Positions 1 to 9,827 are shown, counted from the first letter of the stretch. The stretch is 64,000 nt of DNA from GCA-2733415 sp965178635 (GCA_965178635.1 CBCXVT010000027.1:6117-70116), one strand, 5' to 3'. Notes: generated by a model not told the origin, from the sequence alone. Numbers and translations: made by a program.

Positions 1-2304
1 GCAGGTTTCACACTCCACATAAACATCTGGAAGGAAATTCATTTCAATAACACGTAAACCACCACCTTGACAGGTTTCACAACGGCCGCCTTTTACATTA
101 AAACTAAAACGACCTGGTTTGTAACCACGAATTGCAGCTTCATTTGTTTTGGTAAATAAGCTTCTTATTTCACTAAAGACACCAGTATATGTTGCTGGAT
201 TAGAGCGCGGAGTACGACCAATTGGGCTTTGATTGATGTCGATTACTTTATCAATATGTTCCAAACCTTTTATTTTCTTATAGGGCATTGGCTTTTTGAC
301 TGCATTGAAAAAATGTGCGTTTAATATTGGGTATAAAGTTTCATTTATCAACGTTGATTTTCCACTTCCAGAAACACCTGTAACACAAACTAGTTTTCCT
401 AAAGGAATATCAATACTGACGTTTTTCAAGTTATTACCAGTAGCGCCAGTTAACGATAGTTTTTCTCCGTTTCCTTTTCTGCGCTTTTCAGGAACTGCAA
501 TTTCTTTTTTTCCATTAAGATATTCAGCAGTTAAAGTCTCTCCACTTAATAATTCTTTAGGAGTTCCTTTAGAAATGATTTCTCCACCGTTTTTTCCAGC
601 AAAAGGTCCAATATCGATAACATAATCAGCTTGTTCAATCATGTCTTTATCATGTTCAACTACTAAGACTGAGTTGCCAATATCTCTTAATTGTGTTAAT
701 GAATTGATTAGTTTTTCGTTATCTCGTTGATGTAACCCTATACTTGGTTCGTCTAAAATATAAAGTACGCCAACCAATTGAGAACCAATCTGGGTAGCTA
801 GTCGGATGCGTTGCGCTTCGCCACCAGATAGGGTTTTAGAACTCCTATTTAAAGCCAAATAATCTAAACCTACATCTAATAAAAATTGTAAACGCTCTTT
901 GATTTCTTTAACAACTTCAGCACCAATTTGCTTTTGTTTGTCAGATAAATGTTCATCTAACTCATTCATCCATTTTGTCAAATCAATAACATCCATTTGT
1001 GCTAGTTCAGCAATGTTTTTATCATTGATTTTAAAATATAAAGACTCTTTTTTTAAACGTGATCCTTGACAGGTTGAACAGGTATTGTTGTCCATATATT
1101 CTTTTGCCCATCGTTTTATTGATGATGAAGAACTGTCATGATACTGGTTGTTTATAAAAGAAACGATACCTTCAAAATCTATTTTATAATTCCGAGTAAC
1201 ACCTAAATTTTTTGATTCAACAGAAAATTGCTCATTGCCACCATGAAGGATTATTTTTAAAGCTTCATTAGGTATTTTTTTGATGGCATCTGTAAGTTTA
1301 AAATGATAACGCTCAGCAATAGTTTCAAGTTGCTTAAACATCCATGAGTTTTTGTATTCTCCCAGCGGAGCGATACCACCTTTTTGAATAGAAATGGATG
1401 TGTTAGGGATGATTTTTTCTGTATTAACCTCGTATAGATGACCAATACCGTTGCACGTATCACATGCTCCTTTTGGAGAGTTGAATGAAAATGAGTTAGG
1501 TTCAGGGGTTGGATAAGAGATTCCAGATACAGGACACATTAAATCTCTGGAAAAGTACCTGGCTTCAGTAGTGTTATGCTCAATTACTAATAAGATGTTT
1601 TCACCATGGTACATGGCTGTTTTGATGGTTTCTGTAAGTCGTTTGTCGTTATCAATATGCTCAGAAATTTTTAACCGATCAATCACAATTTCGATATCAT
1701 GTGTTTTGTAACGGTCTAATTTCATCCCTTTAGTAATGTCAACAATAGTACCGTCAACTCTAACTTTTGTAAAGCCTTGTTTGGCGATAGTTTCAAAAAG
1801 TTCTCTATAATGTCCTTTTCTTGATTTAATGACTGGCGCTAATACAACTATTTTTTTGTCAAAGTAATTAGATAAGATCAACTCTTTGACTTGTTCATCT
1901 GAATAACTAACCATTTTTTTATCAGTCACATAGCTATATGCATCTGCGGTTCGGGCATAGAGTAATCTTAAAAAATCATAAATTTCAGTAATGGTTCCAA
2001 CAGTTGAGCGGGGGTTTTTATTTGTTGTTTTTTGCTCAATCGCAATAACAGGCGATAGCCCATCAATTTTATCTACATCCGGACGTTCTAACCCACCTAG
2101 AAACTGACGTGCATAAGCAGAAAATGTTTCTATATAACGGCGTTGTCCTTCAGCATAAATGGTATCAAATGCCAAGGATGATTTCCCAGAACCAGATAAA
2201 CCAGTAATAACTACCAATTGTTCGCGTGGAATTTTAATATCGATGTTTTTAAGGTTATGAGCTCTGGCGCCTTGAACCTCTATGTAGTCTTGATTTTTTG
2301 CCAT
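1..2304 (-). CDS. uvrA: UvrA, excinuclease ABC subunit A (C-terminus cut by window edge)
   Basis: Damage-recognition ATPase of nucleotide excision repair; it works with UvrB on DNA in the cytoplasm. Translating the minus strand from the ATG at 2304 gives 768 codons open to the window edge, about 170 short of a usual UvrA. Visible are the first Walker A (GLSGSGKSS) near residue 35, a CxxC zinc site in the insertion region, an ABC signature (LSGGEAQR), Walker B (ILDEPSIGL), the second Walker A (GVSGSGKST) and the start of the C-terminal zinc module (CETCQGGG). A start further upstream is unlikely because a TAnnTTTG box lies just ahead. It is convergent with nothing in this window and stands alone. 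The identification is secure. Confidence 0.97.
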   Translation of the reverse strand, partial: MAKNQDYIEVQGARAHNLKNIDIKIPREQLVVITGLSGSGKSSLAFDTIYAEGQRRYIETFSAYARQFLGGLERPDVDKIDGLSPVIAIEQKTTNKNPRSTVGTITEIYDFLRLLYARTADAYSYVTDKKMVSYSDEQVKELILSNYFDKKIVVLAPVIKSRKGHYRELFETIAKQGFTKVRVDGTIVDITKGMKLDRYKTHDIEIVIDRLKISEHIDNDKRLTETIKTAMYHGENILLVIEHNTTEARYFSRDLMCPVSGISYPTPEPNSFSFNSPKGACDTCNGIGHLYEVNTEKIIPNTSISIQKGGIAPLGEYKNSWMFKQLETIAERYHFKLTDAIKKIPNEALKIILHGGNEQFSVESKNLGVTRNYKIDFEGIVSFINNQYHDSSSSSIKRWAKEYMDNNTCSTCQGSRLKKESLYFKINDKNIAELAQMDVIDLTKWMNELDEHLSDKQKQIGAEVVKEIKERLQFLLDVGLDYLALNRSSKTLSGGEAQRIRLATQIGSQLVGVLYILDEPSIGLHQRDNEKLINSLTQLRDIGNSVLVVEHDKDMIEQADYVIDIGPFAGKNGGEIISKGTPKELLSGETLTAEYLNGKKEIAVPEKRRKGNGEKLSLTGATGNNLKNVSIDIPLGKLVCVTGVSGSGKSTLINETLYPILNAHFFNAVKKPMPYKKIKGLEHIDKVIDINQSPIGRTPRSNPATYTGVFSEIRSLFTKTNEAAIRGYKPGRFSFNVKGGRCETCQGGGLRVIEMNFLPDVYVECETC

Positions 2305-2334
2305 AATTGCAAAGTCCTATCTTTTTTGAGAATG

Positions 2335-2342
2335 CAAAGTTA
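2335..2342 (-). promoter_or_regulatory. -7 promoter box of uvrA
   Basis: On the minus strand this reads TAACTTTG, an exact TAnnTTTG Bacteroidota -7 element, about 30 nt ahead of the uvrA ATG. No good TTG -33 element was seen at the expected spacing, so this rests on the -7 box alone. Confidence 0.45.
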
Positions 2343-2373
2343 CTAATTTCAAAATGGAGTAACCCTCTTAAAG

Positions 2374-3270
2374 TTAGTTCAATTGCATTATTGCTTTTGC
2401 GAGTAAAGTTGCAGCTGTGGGCTGATGCCTAAACCATAATTCGGGTTCAATTAACTCAATCTCTGAAATAGCTAACGTATTAGTATTGTCTAGTATTACA
2501 TCAACTCTGGCGTAAATTGGTAGCTCCGGACAAGCTTGAACAGCTTTTTCTGCAAAAGCGATTTGATCTTTGGTAGCGTCATGGATATGAACAGTGCCTC
2601 CATAATCATCTTGTACTCTAAAATCACCAGGTTTTGCAATTTTTAAAACAGCATGAGAATACTGTCCGTTAATAACCACAAATGAATATTCTCCTTTTGT
2701 CATGATATTCTCTTGAAACGGTTGTAACATCATTGCTTCTTCAGAAATGAGCTCTTGAAAAACAGTTTCGTGTTGTTCAATATTTGAAGAATCTAACTTA
2801 TAAGTGTGTCTTGCTGCACCAGAAATACAAGGTTTTAAAACTGTTTTTTGCCAGCCTAATTTTTGATGCAGTTCTTGTAAAGTTGTAGAACTTCCTTTTT
2901 CAATAAAATGAGTTTCACAAATATGAATTCCTTTAGCTTTTAGATCGGTTAAATAGTGCTTATCAATATTCCAATTTATAATTGCCTCAGAATTTAACAA
3001 GTTTGTTTTTGAACTGACATCAGTTAGCCATTTACTAAACTCGTCATAACGGTCAAAATAATCCCAAGTGGTTCTAAATAAAATATGTTTTGTAGAACTC
3101 CAATCAATATCAGGATCGCTCCAGCTTTTTCTAACAGCATGTAACCCTTCTTGTTTTAAAGCGTCTAACACCAACTGATCTTCTAATAAGACGTTTTTAT
3201 TATAAGTGTTTATTTCAGTAGGATTCACATACCTGTCTTCTGTAAGAACTACAACATCAATAGCAGTCAT
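2374..3270 (-). CDS. ATP-grasp ligase-like protein (RimK/glutathione synthetase type)
   Basis: A 298-residue cytoplasmic protein with the layout of small ATP-grasp ligases, which join a carboxylate to an amine or thiol through an acylphosphate. Residues 1-100 look like the pre-ATP-grasp domain. A lysine-bearing ATP-binding strand (VLKPCISGAARH) lies near residue 145, the segment QPFQENIMTKGEYSFVV near 205 and an acidic metal-binding strand (ISEIELIEPELWF) near 270. The last replaces the usual E-x-N motif, so the substrate cannot be inferred. It sits alone between uvrA and the mutase gene, divergent from the latter. Family placement is good; the reaction is unknown. Confidence 0.75.
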   Translation of the reverse strand: MTAIDVVVLTEDRYVNPTEINTYNKNVLLEDQLVLDALKQEGLHAVRKSWSDPDIDWSSTKHILFRTTWDYFDRYDEFSKWLTDVSSKTNLLNSEAIINWNIDKHYLTDLKAKGIHICETHFIEKGSSTTLQELHQKLGWQKTVLKPCISGAARHTYKLDSSNIEQHETVFQELISEEAMMLQPFQENIMTKGEYSFVVINGQYSHAVLKIAKPGDFRVQDDYGGTVHIHDATKDQIAFAEKAVQACPELPIYARVDVILDNTNTLAISEIELIEPELWFRHQPTAATLLAKAIMQLN

Positions 3271-3348
3271 AAGTGTATTTTTTTAGATAGCGTAAAGATA
3301 AAAAAATGACGCAGTTTTATACCTTAATTAGATACTTGATAATTCTTC

Positions 3349-3377
3349 TTGAAAATTTTTAAGTTTTCCGTAAATTG
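3349..3377 (+). promoter_or_regulatory. Promoter of the fused acyl-CoA mutase
   Basis: TTG at 3349-3351, a 19-nt spacer and TAAATTG at 3371-3377 resemble the Bacteroidota -33/-7 pair, although the -7 box is one T short of TAnnTTTG. The pair lies inside the longest open frame, which argues that translation begins downstream at the ATG 3406. Confidence 0.5.
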
Positions 3378-3405
3378 CAGCTCCAAAATAGATAATAATT
3401 TACAG

Positions 3406-6400
3406 ATGATACAAGCAGCACCATATAAACCCAAGTATAAAATTCGTATTGTAACAGCCGCAGCCTTATTTGATGGGCATGATGCAGCCATTAACATTAT
3501 GCGTAGAATTATTCAAACCACAGGTGTTGAGGTAATTCATTTAGGGCATGATAGAAGTGTTGATGAAGTTGTAAATTGTGCTATCCAAGAAGATGCAAAT
3601 GCTATTGCAATTACATCGTATCAAGGTGGGCATAACGAGTACTTTAAATACATGCGCGACTTATTAGTTGAGCGAGGAGCTGGGCATATAAAAATCTTCG
3701 GAGGTGGAGGTGGAGTAATTTTACCATCAGAAATTAAAGACTTGATGGATTATGGTATCACACGTATTTATGCACCTGATGATGGTCGTGAAATGGGACT
3801 GCAAGGAATGATTAATGATTTGGTTGAGCAATCTGATTATGCCATTGGTGATAAATTAAATGGAGAAATTAACCAATTAGTTAATAAAGAAATTGGTGCT
3901 ATTGCACGTGTGATTTCTTCTGCTGAAAACTTCCCTGAAGTAGCAAAAGAGACTTTAGATACAATACACGAACAAAATAAAGACTGTAAAACACCGGTTT
4001 TAGGAATTACTGGAACAGGTGGAGCAGGAAAATCATCTTTAGTAGATGAGTTAGTACGCCGTTTTTTAATCGACTTTCCTAAAAAAACAATTGGTTTAAT
4101 TTCTGTTGATCCTTCAAAACGTAAAACAGGTGGAGCCTTATTAGGGGATCGAATTCGTATGAATGCGATTAATAACAAACGTGTGTACATGCGTTCATTG
4201 GCAACACGTCAATCTAACTTAGCCTTATCAAAGTACGTTAACGAAGCTGTTGAGGTATTGAAAGCAGCTAAGTTTGATTTGATTATTTTAGAAACTTCTG
4301 GAATTGGACAATCTGATACAGAAATTATTGAACATTCTGATACGTCGTTATATGTGATGACTCCAGAGTTTGGAGCTGCAACACAGTTAGAGAAAATCGA
4401 CATGTTAGATTTCGCTGATTTAGTAGCTATTAACAAATTTGATAAACGTGGTGCTTTAGATGCATTGAGAGATGTGAAAAAGCAGTACATGCGTAACAAT
4501 AATTTATGGGATGTTCATATGGATGACATGCCTGTATTTGGTACGATAGCTTCTCAGTTTAACGATCCAGGGATGAATTCGTTGTATAAATCTATCATGG
4601 ATAAATTGGTAGAGAAATCAGGAGCAGATTTAAAATCGTCTTTTGAAATTACAAAACAGATGTCTGAAAAGATATTTGTAATTCCACCAAGCAGAGTGCG
4701 TTATTTATCTGAAATAGCTGAGAACAATAGAGGTTATGATGCCAAAGCGAAAACCCAGAAAGAAGTTGCTCAGAAATTATATGGAATCTATAAAACTATT
4801 GAAACAGTAGTTGAAGGGAAACTAACTTTAGATAAATCAGGAATTGATAGTGATTCTATTGCGACTGTTTCTGAGGAGAATAAAGACTTTTTACGTTTGT
4901 TAGTTGCACAATTTGATCGTGTGAAAATGGATTTAGATCCGTATAACTGGGAAGTAATTACTGGTTGGGATGAGAAAGTAAATAAGTACAAGCAACCAAT
5001 TTACTCATTTAAAGTTCGTGATAAAGAAATAAAAATTGAAACACATAGTGAGTCGTTATCTCACACACAAATAGCAAAAGTGGCTTTACCAAAGTACACC
5101 GCTTGGGGAGATATTTTAGGGTGGTGTTTACAAGAAAATGTACCTGGAGAGTTCCCTTATGCATCTGGATTATATCCGTTTAAACGTACAGGAGAAGATC
5201 CTTCACGTATGTTTGCTGGTGAAGGTGGTCCAGAACGTACTAACAAACGTTTCCACTATGTAAGCGCAGGAATGCCAGCAGCACGTTTATCTACTGCTTT
5301 TGATTCTGTAACATTGTATGGTAATGACCCAGATGTGAGACCAGATATTTACGGTAAAATTGGAAATGCTGGAGTGTCAATCTGTTGTTTAGATGATGCT
5401 AAGAAATTGTATTCAGGGTTTGATTTAGCTGATCCGATGACATCAGTTTCTATGACGATTAATGGGCCAGCACCTATGTTGTTAGGATTCTTCATGAATG
5501 CAGCAATTGATCAGCAGTGTGAAAAATACATTAAAGAAAATGGTTTAGAAGCTGAGGTTACAGCCAAAATCAATAAAATATATAAAGCGAAAGGTATTGC
5601 TCGTCCAGAATACCAAGGCGATTTACCAGAAGGTAACAACGGATTAGGCCTGTTTTTATTAGGTGTTACTGGTGATATGGTGTTGCCAGCTGATGTGTAT
5701 CAAAACATAAAGACCTATACTTTAAGTGCTGTTCGTGGAACAGTTCAAGCAGATATTTTAAAAGAAGACCAAGCGCAGAACACGTGTATTTTCTCTACTG
5801 AATTTGCACTGCGATTAATGGGAGATGTACAGGAGTATTTCATTGAAAAAAATGTGCGTAACTTTTATTCGGTTTCTATATCAGGATATCATATTGCAGA
5901 AGCAGGTGCAAACCCTGTAACGCAATTGGCATTGACTTTAGCAAACGGATTTACTTATGTAGAATACTACTTAAGTAGAGGAATGGATATTAATAAATTC
6001 GGACCTAACTTATCATTTTTCTTCTCAAACGGTATTGATCCTGAATATGCAGTAATTGGTCGTGTGGCGCGTAAAATTTGGGCAAAAGCTTTAAAATATA
6101 AATATGGGGCCAATTCAAGAGCTCAAATGTTAAAGTACCATATCCAAACATCTGGACGTTCATTACACGCTCAAGAAATTGATTTTAATGATATTCGTAC
6201 AACTTTACAAGCTTTGTACGCAATCTACGATAACTGTAATTCGTTACACACAAATGCGTATGATGAAGCAATTACTACGCCTACGGAAGCATCTGTACGT
6301 CGTGCAATGGCAATTCAGTTAATTATTAATAAAGAGTTAGGGTTAACGAAAAATGAAAACCCAATTCAAGGATCATTCATTATTGAAGAACTTACGGATT

Positions 6401-6828
6401 TAGTAGAAGAAGCAGTTTTATTAGAATTTGATCGTATTACAGAACGAGGTGGTGTTTTAGGTGCAATGGAAACTATGTACCAACGTTCTAAAATACAAGA
6501 GGAAAGTTTGTATTATGAAACATTAAAACATAACGGAGAATTTCCGATTATTGGTGTGAACACTTTCTTAAGTAAAGAAGGATCTCCAACAGTAACGCCA
6601 GATGAAGTTATCCGAGCAACTGAAGACGAAAAACAATATCAGATTGATATGTTAAGTGATTTGCATAATATGCATGACACCTCTGAAATGTTAAAAGATT
6701 TACAGAAAGCAGCAGTTAACAATGAAAATATCTTCGATAAATTAATGGATGTTTGTAAAGTAGCATCATTAGGAGCAATTACAGAATCATTATTTGAAGT
6801 TGGTGGGCAATACCGTCGTAATATGTAG
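3406..6828 (+). CDS. icmF: Fused isobutyryl-CoA mutase IcmF (B12 domain, G-protein chaperone, mutase)
   Basis: An adenosylcobalamin-dependent carbon-skeleton mutase fused to its MeaI-type GTPase chaperone, 1140 residues from the chosen ATG. Order of domains: the cobalamin-binding domain at about 10-140 with lower-ligand motif D23-G-H25 and a GGGGG loop; a G domain with P-loop GTGGAGKS at 203-210; then the mutase barrel from about 550. At the two positions that separate substrates, this protein has Phe592 (LYPFKRTG) and Gln791 (AQNTCIF). In the family, Phe and Gln mark isobutyryl-CoA mutase, whereas Tyr and Arg mark methylmalonyl-CoA mutase. A frame-open extension to TTG 3349 exists but overlaps the promoter. 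The role is interconversion of isobutyryl- and n-butyryl-CoA in branched-chain acid metabolism. Confidence 0.93.
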   Translation: MIQAAPYKPKYKIRIVTAAALFDGHDAAINIMRRIIQTTGVEVIHLGHDRSVDEVVNCAIQEDANAIAITSYQGGHNEYFKYMRDLLVERGAGHIKIFGGGGGVILPSEIKDLMDYGITRIYAPDDGREMGLQGMINDLVEQSDYAIGDKLNGEINQLVNKEIGAIARVISSAENFPEVAKETLDTIHEQNKDCKTPVLGITGTGGAGKSSLVDELVRRFLIDFPKKTIGLISVDPSKRKTGGALLGDRIRMNAINNKRVYMRSLATRQSNLALSKYVNEAVEVLKAAKFDLIILETSGIGQSDTEIIEHSDTSLYVMTPEFGAATQLEKIDMLDFADLVAINKFDKRGALDALRDVKKQYMRNNNLWDVHMDDMPVFGTIASQFNDPGMNSLYKSIMDKLVEKSGADLKSSFEITKQMSEKIFVIPPSRVRYLSEIAENNRGYDAKAKTQKEVAQKLYGIYKTIETVVEGKLTLDKSGIDSDSIATVSEENKDFLRLLVAQFDRVKMDLDPYNWEVITGWDEKVNKYKQPIYSFKVRDKEIKIETHSESLSHTQIAKVALPKYTAWGDILGWCLQENVPGEFPYASGLYPFKRTGEDPSRMFAGEGGPERTNKRFHYVSAGMPAARLSTAFDSVTLYGNDPDVRPDIYGKIGNAGVSICCLDDAKKLYSGFDLADPMTSVSMTINGPAPMLLGFFMNAAIDQQCEKYIKENGLEAEVTAKINKIYKAKGIARPEYQGDLPEGNNGLGLFLLGVTGDMVLPADVYQNIKTYTLSAVRGTVQADILKEDQAQNTCIFSTEFALRLMGDVQEYFIEKNVRNFYSVSISGYHIAEAGANPVTQLALTLANGFTYVEYYLSRGMDINKFGPNLSFFFSNGIDPEYAVIGRVARKIWAKALKYKYGANSRAQMLKYHIQTSGRSLHAQEIDFNDIRTTLQALYAIYDNCNSLHTNAYDEAITTPTEASVRRAMAIQLIINKELGLTKNENPIQGSFIIEELTDLVEEAVLLEFDRITERGGVLGAMETMYQRSKIQEESLYYETLKHNGEFPIIGVNTFLSKEGSPTVTPDEVIRATEDEKQYQIDMLSDLHNMHDTSEMLKDLQKAAVNNENIFDKLMDVCKVASLGAITESLFEVGGQYRRNM

Positions 6829-6853
6829 ACGAATCTGTCATTAAGATAATTTT

Positions 6854-6890
6854 AAACCCAGACTAAATTTTAGTCTGGGTTTCTTTTTTT
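6854..6890 (+). terminator. Intrinsic terminator of icmF
   Basis: The 14-bp arms 6854-6867 and 6869-6882 (AAACCCAGACTAAA and its complement) are followed by a T-rich run. The effective loop must open the inner A/T pairs because only one base separates the arms. Confidence 0.85.
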
Positions 6891-6940
6891 GTGACAAGAA
6901 ATAAATAGTGTAATTTAGACGTTCATCAACTTATTAATTA

Positions 6941-8095
6941 ATGGTTTCAGCAATAGGATATTATGTTACGGCAATTGTATGTACAATTACTGCATTTGTA
7001 ATACATCGTATTTATTATAAAGAAAAGAAACGTCATGCTACTGCAATTTCTTTAAAAGGGATCAAATGGTTTGGATTAGCTATTTTCTCTTGGGGTTTAG
7101 GCGCTTTAATAAATATCATTTTGATTTCGATAGTTCAGTTAGAGCCTAATCATAAATTAATAGTCAGTTTTGGTGTATTATTCTCCTTATTAAATTCGCT
7201 ATTTATTTTGATGTCACTACCTGCAATAGAACACTCTGGTAAACGAAACTTGGTGATTCAAATCATTGAACGATTTTCTGAAAAGGAAGTTTTTGTCATT
7301 TTTACAGCGATACTTCTGATGTTAGGGTCAGTGTTTTTAGTATCGTTTTATAATAATAATCTTGATGCATCTAGCAACAGTGTTATCTGGTTGATTGATA
7401 TTCCCATATCATTAGTTGTTGCATTTTCATTATTAAATGAATTAAATAAAGCGTTTAGAAACAGAGGAATGAAGTTCATGTATTTGCCAACGGTTGCTTT
7501 ATTTCTATTAATTGTGATAGCGGTTTTACATAGAATAGTGCCAGACAATCAAGCTGAAAAATTAATGAACCTTACTAATTGGAATTTCATAGGGGTATTG
7601 ACCGCCTTGTCGTTTAAATTCTTATTTGTGTTGTTGTTTACAATATTATTATACAGTTGGAAATTGTTAGCAGAAAATGAAGTGCAACAAACAGAATTTA
7701 CAAAAATGCAAGAAACAACTGCTCAGTTAATAAAAAATAAAGATGTTTTAGAGTTGGCTAATGAAAGTCATTTGGATACAATAAAGCATTTAAAAGAAGA
7801 ACTAATTCTAAGAAAGAAGAAGTATAAAAAGCTTAAAAAATCATCCAAAGTTGTTTTGTCTGACAGACAAAAAGAAGTCTTAGCTAACTTAGGAGTTTGT
7901 GGAGAAGATATGTCATATACAGAAATGGCAGATGCCATGCATATAGGTGTAGATGGTTTTCAAGCGCATATTTATCAAATAAAAAAGCTGTTAAATATAT
8001 CAGGTTCTGATGGTAAAGAGCAGTTGATTGCTTATGCTATAGAAAAAGATTTGTTGTCGTATGCAACTATAAACCTCAATAAAGACAATACTTAA
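6941..8095 (+). CDS. Membrane-anchored HTH regulator (LuxR-like C-terminus)
   Basis: A 384-residue protein with about seven hydrophobic segments in residues 1-245. A charged coiled-coil stretch follows at roughly 245-300, with a KKKYKKLKK cluster. The C-terminal domain at 305-375 resembles a LuxR/GerE-type helix-turn-helix (SDRQKEVLANL, then a recognition-helix region GVDGFQAHIYQIKKLL). It probably senses something in or at the inner membrane and binds DNA on the cytoplasmic side. No catalytic motif was seen. It is followed 100 nt later by an alanine/glycine symporter, a plausible but unproven target. The HTH call is from pattern only. Confidence 0.65.
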   Translation: MVSAIGYYVTAIVCTITAFVIHRIYYKEKKRHATAISLKGIKWFGLAIFSWGLGALINIILISIVQLEPNHKLIVSFGVLFSLLNSLFILMSLPAIEHSGKRNLVIQIIERFSEKEVFVIFTAILLMLGSVFLVSFYNNNLDASSNSVIWLIDIPISLVVAFSLLNELNKAFRNRGMKFMYLPTVALFLLIVIAVLHRIVPDNQAEKLMNLTNWNFIGVLTALSFKFLFVLLFTILLYSWKLLAENEVQQTEFTKMQETTAQLIKNKDVLELANESHLDTIKHLKEELILRKKKYKKLKKSSKVVLSDRQKEVLANLGVCGEDMSYTEMADAMHIGVDGFQAHIYQIKKLLNISGSDGKEQLIAYAIEKDLLSYATINLNKDNT

Positions 8096-8110
8096 GCAGT
8101 TGCTTAAGTA
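8089..8110 (+). repeat. Inverted repeat over the regulator's stop codon
   Basis: TACTTAAGCA, two bases, then TGCTTAAGTA: a perfect 10+10 inverted repeat. The stop codon TAA at 8093-8095 lies inside the left arm. It has no T-run, so it is a poor terminator; it could be a protein-binding operator for the gene at 8197 or an mRNA 3' hairpin. Confidence 0.45.
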
Positions 8111-8142
8111 GTTATATGTTTAAGTTTCATTACTGCGTAAGC

Positions 8143-8185
8143 TTTTGATTTTCTGCTCTTGTTCGCAACTTAGCAGAAATCAAAA
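8143..8185 (+). promoter_or_regulatory. Structured leader hairpin of the symporter gene
   Basis: Arms 8143-8157 and 8172-8185 pair over 14 bp with one bulged T. The loop itself contains a TTG-TTCG-CAA mini-hairpin with a stable UUCG tetraloop. It ends 11 nt before the ATG of the downstream symporter and lacks a T-run on the plus strand, so control of translation or mRNA stability is more likely than termination. Confidence 0.45.
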
Positions 8186-8196
8186 TCAAAAAACGA

Positions 8197-9750
8197 ATGA
8201 AACAATTAGTTCTTTACCTAGTCACTTTATTTTTACCTTTTTTTTCTCAAGCACAAGAAAACCAAATTAATCTTGATGAAAAAATCAATCAACTGTTTGC
8301 AAATGCAACAGGATGGTTTCCAGCAGCGATGTTTGCGAAAATTCCTATTACAGAAAATGTTGGAGTGCCGTGGGTATTGATTGTATTAATATTAGGTGCT
8401 GGGTATTTTACAATATATTTTAAACTCATCAATTTCAGTGGTTTTTTTACAGCCATAAATGTAGTGCGAGGGAAATATGATGATATAGATACACATGAAC
8501 CTCAAGAAGATATTTTACAAACAATTAAAGTAGAAGGCGAAGGAGAGGTATCTCATTTTCAGGCATTAACTGCTGCGTTATCTGCAACTGTAGGTTTAGG
8601 AAACATAGCTGGTGTAGCTATTGCATTGTCAATCGGTGGGGCAGGAGCAACATTTTGGATGATTTTAATAGGCTTTTTAGGAATGGCCTCAAAGTTTGTA
8701 GAATGTACTTTAGGGGTTAAATACAGAGAAATAGCAACAGATGGTACAGTATTCGGTGGGCCAATGTATTACCTTAAAAAAGGATTAAATGAATTAGGTT
8801 TTCAAAAGGCAGGAAAGTTTTTAGCGATTATTTTTGCAATTATGTGTGTTGGTGGTTCTTTTGGTGGAGGAAACATGTTTCAAGTAAATCAAGCATTTAA
8901 ACTGTTTGAATATGTCACAGGTGGAGAGCAAAGTTTTATATATGGTAAGGGGTGGTTGTTCGGATTAATTATGGCGACTTTAGTTGGTATTGTTATTATT
9001 GGAGGAATCAAAAAAATAGCAAAAGTTACAGATAAGATTGTACCAGTTATGGTTGGTGTTTATGTGTTGGCTGTTATTACTATTTTAGTAATGAACTTTT
9101 CAGAAATACCAAGTGCTATTCAGGCAATTATAGACGGCGCATTTAGCCCCGTAGGCGTTGTGGGTGGCTTTGTTGGTGTATTAGTTCAAGGGTTTCAACG
9201 TGCAGCATTTTCAAATGAAGCCGGAATTGGATCATCATCAATTGCACATTCAGCGGTAAAAACAAAATATGCAGCAAGTGAGGGTTTAGTGGCTTTATTA
9301 GAACCATTTATTGATACGGTTGTTGTTTGTACTATGACGGCTTTAGTATTGATAATTACTGGGCAGATAACTACTGGTATGGCAATATCAGATGAGCAAG
9401 GTGCTATATTAACAGCGCAAGCGTTAGGGAGTGGAATTTCATGGTTCCCATATGTATTAGCAATTGCGGTAATTATGTTTGCATTTTCATCAATGATATC
9501 TTGGTCATATTATGGTTATCAAGCATGGTCTTATTTATTTGGAAGAAGTAAACGTACAGGAAATGTTTACAAAGTTATCTTTTGTGTGTTTACGGTTATT
9601 GGTGCAGCAGCAAGTTTAGGAGCGGTTATTAGTTTTTCTGATGCCCTAGTGTTTGCAATGATGGTGCCTAATATGATTGGGTTAGTATTGTTAGCACCTA
9701 AGGTAAAAGCAGAACTGAAACGGTATAAATCAGCTATAGCTCAAAAATAA
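8197..9750 (+). CDS. Alanine/glycine:cation symporter family (AGCS) protein
   Basis: A 517-residue inner-membrane transporter expected to co-import alanine or glycine with Na+ or H+. It begins with a signal-like hydrophobic stretch (MKQLVLYLVTLFLPFFSQAQ), then carries about ten membrane segments. AGCS signatures are visible: SATVGLGNIAGVAIA near residue 130, GGPMYYLKKGL near 190, and the region QGFQRAAFSNEAGIGSSSIAHS near 335. The N-terminal cleavable-type sequence is a common variant in Bacteroidota members. Its leader is structured, and the preceding gene codes for a membrane regulator. Family is certain; the exact amino acid and ion are not readable from sequence. Confidence 0.92.
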   Translation: MKQLVLYLVTLFLPFFSQAQENQINLDEKINQLFANATGWFPAAMFAKIPITENVGVPWVLIVLILGAGYFTIYFKLINFSGFFTAINVVRGKYDDIDTHEPQEDILQTIKVEGEGEVSHFQALTAALSATVGLGNIAGVAIALSIGGAGATFWMILIGFLGMASKFVECTLGVKYREIATDGTVFGGPMYYLKKGLNELGFQKAGKFLAIIFAIMCVGGSFGGGNMFQVNQAFKLFEYVTGGEQSFIYGKGWLFGLIMATLVGIVIIGGIKKIAKVTDKIVPVMVGVYVLAVITILVMNFSEIPSAIQAIIDGAFSPVGVVGGFVGVLVQGFQRAAFSNEAGIGSSSIAHSAVKTKYAASEGLVALLEPFIDTVVVCTMTALVLIITGQITTGMAISDEQGAILTAQALGSGISWFPYVLAIAVIMFAFSSMISWSYYGYQAWSYLFGRSKRTGNVYKVIFCVFTVIGAAASLGAVISFSDALVFAMMVPNMIGLVLLAPKVKAELKRYKSAIAQK

Positions 9751-9827
9751 TTTTCGTAAATTTATACTACAGAAATGCATCTTTTTTAGAAGTTTTTCGT
9801 CTACTATATGAACTTAAAAATGAGATT

